64,000 bases of DNA from Pseudomonas sp. VD-NE ins. Lineage in GTDB: Bacteria; Pseudomonadota; Gammaproteobacteria; Pseudomonadales; Pseudomonadaceae. The position numbers and the translations under genes were made by a program. The notes below the pieces were generated by a model. That model had not been told where the DNA came from. It made no database searches and worked only from the letters and a program-made list of their open reading frames with translations. Every line of letters starts with the position of its first letter. Position 1 is the first letter of the stretch. The stretch lies in the NCBI RefSeq assembly GCF_031882575.1, contig NZ_CP134772.1, forward strand, positions 5,987,001-6,051,000, written 5' to 3'. Positions 60,190-64,000 of the stretch are shown one piece after another.

Positions 60190-60886
60190 CTGTTTAAATA
60201 ATGTACAGACCTGCTTGCTTTGCGATGAGCCGGCAGAAGCAGAAATGCCAATCTGTGTGGCCTGCGAAACTGATTTGCCCTGGCTCGGCGACCACTGCCA
60301 GAACTGCGCCTTGCCACTCCTCGCAACGGGCCTGACCTGCGGCGAGTGCCTGCTAGAGCCGCCAGCCTTCGAACAGGTTGTGGTGCCGTGGCTGTACGGC
60401 TTCCCGGTCGACAGTTTGATTACGCGCTTTAAACACAACGCAAAATGGCCGTTTGGCCACCTGCTCGCCGACGTTCTCGGGGAATACCTGCAACATCGCT
60501 TCGATGAGGGGTTGCGCAGGCCTGATGTGTTGTTGCCGGTGCCGCTGGCTGGTAAACGTCTGCGCCAACGGGGGTTCAACCAGTCCGCGATGTTGGCGCG
60601 CTGGTTGAGTCAGTCGCTGGATCTGCCGTGCGAAGAAACGGTTCTGCGCCGAATCAAGGAGACCGACGCACAGCAGGACCTCGACGCCAAGGCGCGTAAA
60701 CGCAATCTGCGTAATGCTTTCAACCTCATGCCGGATGCGCAGATAAAAGACCGACATTTCGCGCTGGTTGACGACGTATTGACCACTGGCGCTACCGCAC
60801 AGGCTCTCGCCCGGTTGCTGATAAACGCTGGCGCCGCCCGGGTCGATGTCTATTGCCTGGCGCGCACGCCGAAACCCGGAAGCTGA
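60152..60886 (+). CDS. ComF family phosphoribosyltransferase-like protein
   Basis: This 244-residue protein has an N-terminal cysteine-rich double zinc ribbon (CLLCDEPAEAEMPICVAC, CQNCALPL, CGEC). The C-terminal PRTase domain has the PRPP loop FALVDDVLTTGATAQAL and RLRQRGFNQSAMLARWL. ComF homologues are needed for natural DNA uptake in competent bacteria; in pseudomonads the role is uncertain. It is divergent from bioB and its first codons coincide with the BirA-type operator; a later start cannot be excluded. Confidence 0.88.
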   Translation: MRCQPRYEGQVYICLNNVQTCLLCDEPAEAEMPICVACETDLPWLGDHCQNCALPLLATGLTCGECLLEPPAFEQVVVPWLYGFPVDSLITRFKHNAKWPFGHLLADVLGEYLQHRFDEGLRRPDVLLPVPLAGKRLRQRGFNQSAMLARWLSQSLDLPCEETVLRRIKETDAQQDLDAKARKRNLRNAFNLMPDAQIKDRHFALVDDVLTTGATAQALARLLINAGAARVDVYCLARTPKPGS

Positions 60887-60904
60887 AGCCAACGCAATGT
60901 TCAT

Positions 60905-60992
60905 GTGGGAGCGAGCTTGCTCGCGAAGGGGCCAGCACATTCAAAATCAATGTTGACTGACAAGCCGCTTTCGCGAGCAAGCTCGCTCCCAC
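60905..60992. repeat. REP pair, class A (inverted)
   Basis: Arms containing GTGGGAGCGAGCTTGCTCGC (60905-60927) and their inverted copy (60970-60992) lie between comF and the modE-type gene. Confidence 0.93.
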
Positions 60993-61074
60993 AGGGTTCT
61001 GCGTCAAGCTTGACTCTCGCGTTGCGAGCGGCCAACTTCCTCCACCACCGCCACAGCAAAAAAGCGCCCTATCC

Positions 61075-61839
61075 ATGTCCATGCCTTCCCTGTTGTCCCA
61101 GCACATCGTCCGCCGTCCGCAGCGCATCGCCCTGCTGCAACATATCGCCGAACAGGGCTCGATCACCCGCGCGGCGAAAAGTGCTGGCCTGAGTTACAAA
61201 GCGGCGTGGGACGCCATTGATGAGCTGAACAACCTCGCGCAAAAACCGCTGGTCGAGCGCGCCGTCGGTGGCAAGGGCGGCGGCGGCGCGAAACTCTCCA
61301 GCGAAGGCGAGCGCGTTTTGCGTCTGTACCAAAAACTTCAGGCCTTGCAAGCGCAGGTGCTGGAAGCGGCGGAAGATGCCAGCGATCTCGATCTGCTCGG
61401 TCGCTTGATGCTCAGAACCAGCGCGCGCAATCAGTTGCACGGCAAAGTCGTGGCGATCGAAGCGCAGGGCCGCAATGACCTGATCCGTCTCGAACTGGCC
61501 GAGGGCCTGTGCCTCGACGCGCAGATCACCCACGACAGCACCGTGCATTTGGAGCTGCAGGCCGGCACCGAAGTGGTCGCGTTGATCAAGGCCGGCTGGC
61601 TGGAATTGCTGAGCAACGAGCAATCTGCAACGTCTGGTCACAATCTTCTCGAAGGCACCATCGAAGCGATTCTCGACGCCGAAGACGGCCCGAGCGAAGT
61701 GCGGATCACCCTGCCCAACGGCCATACCCTCTGCGCACTGGCTGAGCCGCTCGATTTGCGCACGCGCGGGCTGACGGTCGAACAACCGGTGCAGGTGCAG
61801 TTTTCGCCGTCCAATGTGCTGATCGGCACGCCGCTGTAG
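61075..61839 (+). CDS. modE: ModE-type molybdate-responsive regulator with TOBE/Mop domains
   Basis: This 254-residue protein has an N-terminal LysR-like winged helix (RIALLQHIAEQGSITRAAKS, AGLSYKAAWDAIDELNN) and the ERAVGGKGGGGAKLS wing of ModE. Two Mop repeats follow (ARNQLHGKVVAIEAQGRNDL and HNLLEGTIEAILDAEDG). In E. coli ModE-molybdate represses modABC. No modABC is next to it here, so it acts at a distance. Confidence 0.9.
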   Translation: MSMPSLLSQHIVRRPQRIALLQHIAEQGSITRAAKSAGLSYKAAWDAIDELNNLAQKPLVERAVGGKGGGGAKLSSEGERVLRLYQKLQALQAQVLEAAEDASDLDLLGRLMLRTSARNQLHGKVVAIEAQGRNDLIRLELAEGLCLDAQITHDSTVHLELQAGTEVVALIKAGWLELLSNEQSATSGHNLLEGTIEAILDAEDGPSEVRITLPNGHTLCALAEPLDLRTRGLTVEQPVQVQFSPSNVLIGTPL

Positions 61840-61909
61840 TCAGGCGCTGCAACGAAAGCGTCATCGACGCTCATTAAGGTAGCTGCCAAAACCAAGCAGG
61901 GAGCCTGAT

Positions 61910-63811
61910 GTGAGCCTATTAGAAGAAAACCAATCCACTGATCTGGAAAAGATGGTCGGCCTCAGCCGTCGTGGTTTCATCGGCGCCGGTGCGCTGTGCG
62001 GCGCGGCGATGTTCCTCGGTGGCAGTCTGTTGAGCCGTAGCGCACTGGCTACCGGCGTCAGCGCTGGCAACAGCCGTCTGCTCGGTTTCGAGAGTATTCC
62101 AGCGGCGACCACTGACGTGATCAGCTTGCCCAAAGGCTACAAGTCGTCAGTGCTGATCAGTTGGGGTCAGCCGCTGCAGAAAAACGGCCCGGCCTTCGAC
62201 CCGAGCGGCAACGGCACCGCCGCCGCACAGGAAGTGCAGTTCGGCGACAACAACGACGGCATGAGCCTGTTCGCCTTCCCCGACGACCGCAACCGCGCGT
62301 TGATGGCGATCAACAACGAATACACCAACTACCGCTACCTCTACCCGCACGGCGGCATGCCGCAATCGGCCGAAGACGTGCGCAAGGCGCTGGCCTGCGA
62401 AGGCGTTTCGGTGATTGAAGTGCAGCGCAAAAACGGTCAATGGCAGTTCGTTCAGGGTTCGCGCTACAACCGCCGCATTCACGGCAACTCGCCACTGCGC
62501 ATCAGCGGCCCGGCGGCCGGTCACGATCTGATGAAGACCGCTGCCGACAAGCACGGTAAAAAAGTCCTCGGCACGTTCCAGAACTGCGCCAACGGTAAAA
62601 CCCCGTGGGGCACTTACCTGACCTGCGAAGAAAACTTCACCGACTGCTTCGGCAGCAGCAATGCCCAGCAGCAATTCGACCCGGCGCAAAAGCGCTACGG
62701 TGTCTCGGTCGCCAGCCGCGAAATCAACTGGCATCCGTACGATCCGCGCTTCGACATGGCGAAAAACCCCAACGAACTCAACCGTCATGGCTGGGTTGTC
62801 GAGATCGATCCGTTCGATCCGCAATCGACCCCGGTCAAACGCACCGCGCTGGGCCGCTTCAAGCATGAGAACGCCGCACTGGCCGAGACCGACGACGGCC
62901 GCGCCGTGGTGTACATGGGCGACGACGAGCGTGGCGAATTCATCTACAAATTCGTCAGCCGCGACCGCATCAACCACCGCAACGCCAAGGCCAACCGCGA
63001 CATCCTCGATCACGGCACCTTGTACGTGGCCAGGTTCGATGCCGGCGACGGCAACCCCGATCACCCGAAAGGCCAGGGCCAGTGGATCGAGCTGACCCAC
63101 GGCAAGAACGGCATCGACGCCAGCAGCGGTTTCGCCGATCAGGCCGAAGTGCTGATCCACGCACGCCTCGCCGCCAGTGTCGTCGGCGCAACGCGCATGG
63201 ACCGTCCGGAATGGATCGTCGTCAGTCCGAAGGACGGCCAGGTTTACTGCACTCTGACCAACAACGCCAAGCGTGGCGAAGACGGCCAGCCGGTGGGCGG
63301 GCCGAACCCGCGCGAGAAGAACGTCTACGGGCAGATCCTGCGCTGGCGCACCGACCGCGACGATCACGCGGCGAAGACGTTTGCCTGGGATCTGTTTGTG
63401 GTCGCCGGTAATCCGGGCGTGCATGCCGGGACGCCGAAGGGCGGGTCGAAGAACATCACCCCGCAGAACATGTTCAACAGCCCGGATGGTTTGGGCTTCG
63501 ACAAGGCCGGACGCTTGTGGATTCTCACCGATGGTGACTCGAGCAATGCCGGGGACTTTGCCGGGATGGGCAACAACCAGATGCTCTGCGCCGATCCGAA
63601 GACCGGTGAGATTCGCCGGTTCATGGTCGGGCCGATTGGCTGTGAGGTGACGGGGATCAGCTTCTCGCCGGATCAGAAAACCCTGTTTGTCGGGATTCAG
63701 CATCCGGGGGAGAACGGTGGGTCGACGTTCCCTGAGCATTTGCCGAATGGCAAGCCGCGGTCGTCGGTGATGGCGATTACCCGTGAGGACGGTGGAATCG
63801 TCGGCGCCTGA
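61910..63811 (+). CDS. PhoX/DUF839 family phosphatase-like protein, Tat-exported
   Basis: This 633-residue protein starts at GTG (61910) after GGGAG. It has a twin-arginine signal (LSRRGFIGAGALCGAAMFLG, about residues 18-45) ending near ALA. The body is a DUF839/PhoX beta-propeller: NNEYTNYRYLYP, TPWGTYLTCEENFTDC and a C-terminal DGLGFDKAGRLWILTDGD block. PhoX enzymes are calcium/iron-dependent alkaline phosphatases. Whether this copy is a phosphatase is uncertain, and I see no Pho box. Confidence 0.85.
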   Translation: MSLLEENQSTDLEKMVGLSRRGFIGAGALCGAAMFLGGSLLSRSALATGVSAGNSRLLGFESIPAATTDVISLPKGYKSSVLISWGQPLQKNGPAFDPSGNGTAAAQEVQFGDNNDGMSLFAFPDDRNRALMAINNEYTNYRYLYPHGGMPQSAEDVRKALACEGVSVIEVQRKNGQWQFVQGSRYNRRIHGNSPLRISGPAAGHDLMKTAADKHGKKVLGTFQNCANGKTPWGTYLTCEENFTDCFGSSNAQQQFDPAQKRYGVSVASREINWHPYDPRFDMAKNPNELNRHGWVVEIDPFDPQSTPVKRTALGRFKHENAALAETDDGRAVVYMGDDERGEFIYKFVSRDRINHRNAKANRDILDHGTLYVARFDAGDGNPDHPKGQGQWIELTHGKNGIDASSGFADQAEVLIHARLAASVVGATRMDRPEWIVVSPKDGQVYCTLTNNAKRGEDGQPVGGPNPREKNVYGQILRWRTDRDDHAAKTFAWDLFVVAGNPGVHAGTPKGGSKNITPQNMFNSPDGLGFDKAGRLWILTDGDSSNAGDFAGMGNNQMLCADPKTGEIRRFMVGPIGCEVTGISFSPDQKTLFVGIQHPGENGGSTFPEHLPNGKPRSSVMAITREDGGIVGA

Positions 63812-63818
63812 TATGGCC

Positions 63819-63886
63819 TCATCGCTGGCAAGCCAGCTCCCACAGGGAAACGCATTTCTAATGTGGGAGCTGGCTTGCCAGCGATG
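63819..63886. repeat. REP pair, class C (inverted)
   Basis: Arms containing CATCGCTGGCAAGCCAGCTC (63819-63843) and their inverted copy (63863-63886) follow the PhoX-like gene. This is the second class C pair, after 37866. Confidence 0.93.
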
Positions 63887-63977
63887 GCGTCAGCACAGAC
63901 ACCAACCACCTCCCCCGCTGCCATCTGCGCTACCATGCTGGGCCGGACGCGGCAGCCTGCTGCGCGCAGGAGTCAGC

Positions 63978-64000
63978 ATGGCCCACCCGTTTGAAACCCT
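63978..64000 (+). CDS. Start of a gene cut by the window edge (possibly SrkA/YihE kinase)
   Basis: Only MAHPFET plus two bases of the next codon are visible, after an AGGAG ribosome-binding site. The opening residues recall pseudomonad YihE/SrkA-type stress kinases found near comF/modE in P. aeruginosa, but seven codons cannot prove it. Confidence 0.4.

Noticed and set aside
62147..63739. 530-codon minus-strand open frame opposite the PhoX-like gene
   Set aside because: Antisense shadow; the plus strand has a Tat signal and DUF839 blocks.

Overview
This 64-kb window is chromosomal DNA of a GC-rich pseudomonad, most likely the Pseudomonas fluorescens group. The evidence is gene order that matches what I recall of P. 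putida and P. aeruginosa, the protein sequences, and three classes of paired REP elements between genes. I see no prophage, insertion sequence, CRISPR array or plasmid backbone. Almost all of it reads as core genome, with a few accessory-looking inserts.

Layout. 1-4.3 kb: a truncated periplasmic-binding sensor kinase, a DUF3530 protein, and djlA-murU-amgK (co-chaperone and MurNAc recycling) on the minus strand. 4.4-12.1 kb: the envelope/RNA operon lptD-surA-pdxA-ksgA-apaG-apaH-glpE. 12.1-17.3 kb: the stress operon prkA-yeaH-spoVR behind a structured leader. 17.3-21.2 kb: cca, folK-folB, plsY, tsaD. 21.4-26.0 kb: the macromolecular synthesis cluster rpsU-dnaG-rpoD, with an unusually long rpsU-dnaG gap. 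26.1-30.9 kb: an RmcA-type dual GGDEF/EAL receptor, a CAU-anticodon tRNA (probably Ile2) and an unrecognised membrane protein.

31.0-41.9 kb: an Lrp-type regulator, davB-davA (lysine to 5-aminovalerate) and the PQQ cluster pqqF, pqqA-B-C-D-E plus an S9 peptidase. pqqA encodes only 24 residues and is followed by an intrinsic terminator. 42.0-45.1 kb: a Pmp3-like peptide, a remnant of an antitoxin-like gene, and a class III aminotransferase divergent from a LysR regulator. 45.2-54.9 kb: three paralogous ~600-residue acyl-CoA dehydrogenases, interrupted by a diguanylate cyclase with a perfect CRP-type palindrome upstream and by a large di-haem peroxidase. 55.0-60.1 kb: a small flagellar-rod-like protein and the biotin operon bioB-F-H-C-D, with a BirA-type operator laid over the bioB -35 box. 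60.1-64 kb: comF, a ModE-type regulator, a Tat-exported PhoX/DUF839 protein and the first codons of a further gene.

I did not find a clearly new multi-gene system. The most useful new readings are regulatory: the BirA-type operator between bioB and comF, tandem PsrA-like boxes before an acyl-CoA dehydrogenase, the CRP-type site before a cyclase that lacks an inhibitory site, the structured leaders before prkA and dnaG, and the unrecognised membrane protein beside the tRNA.
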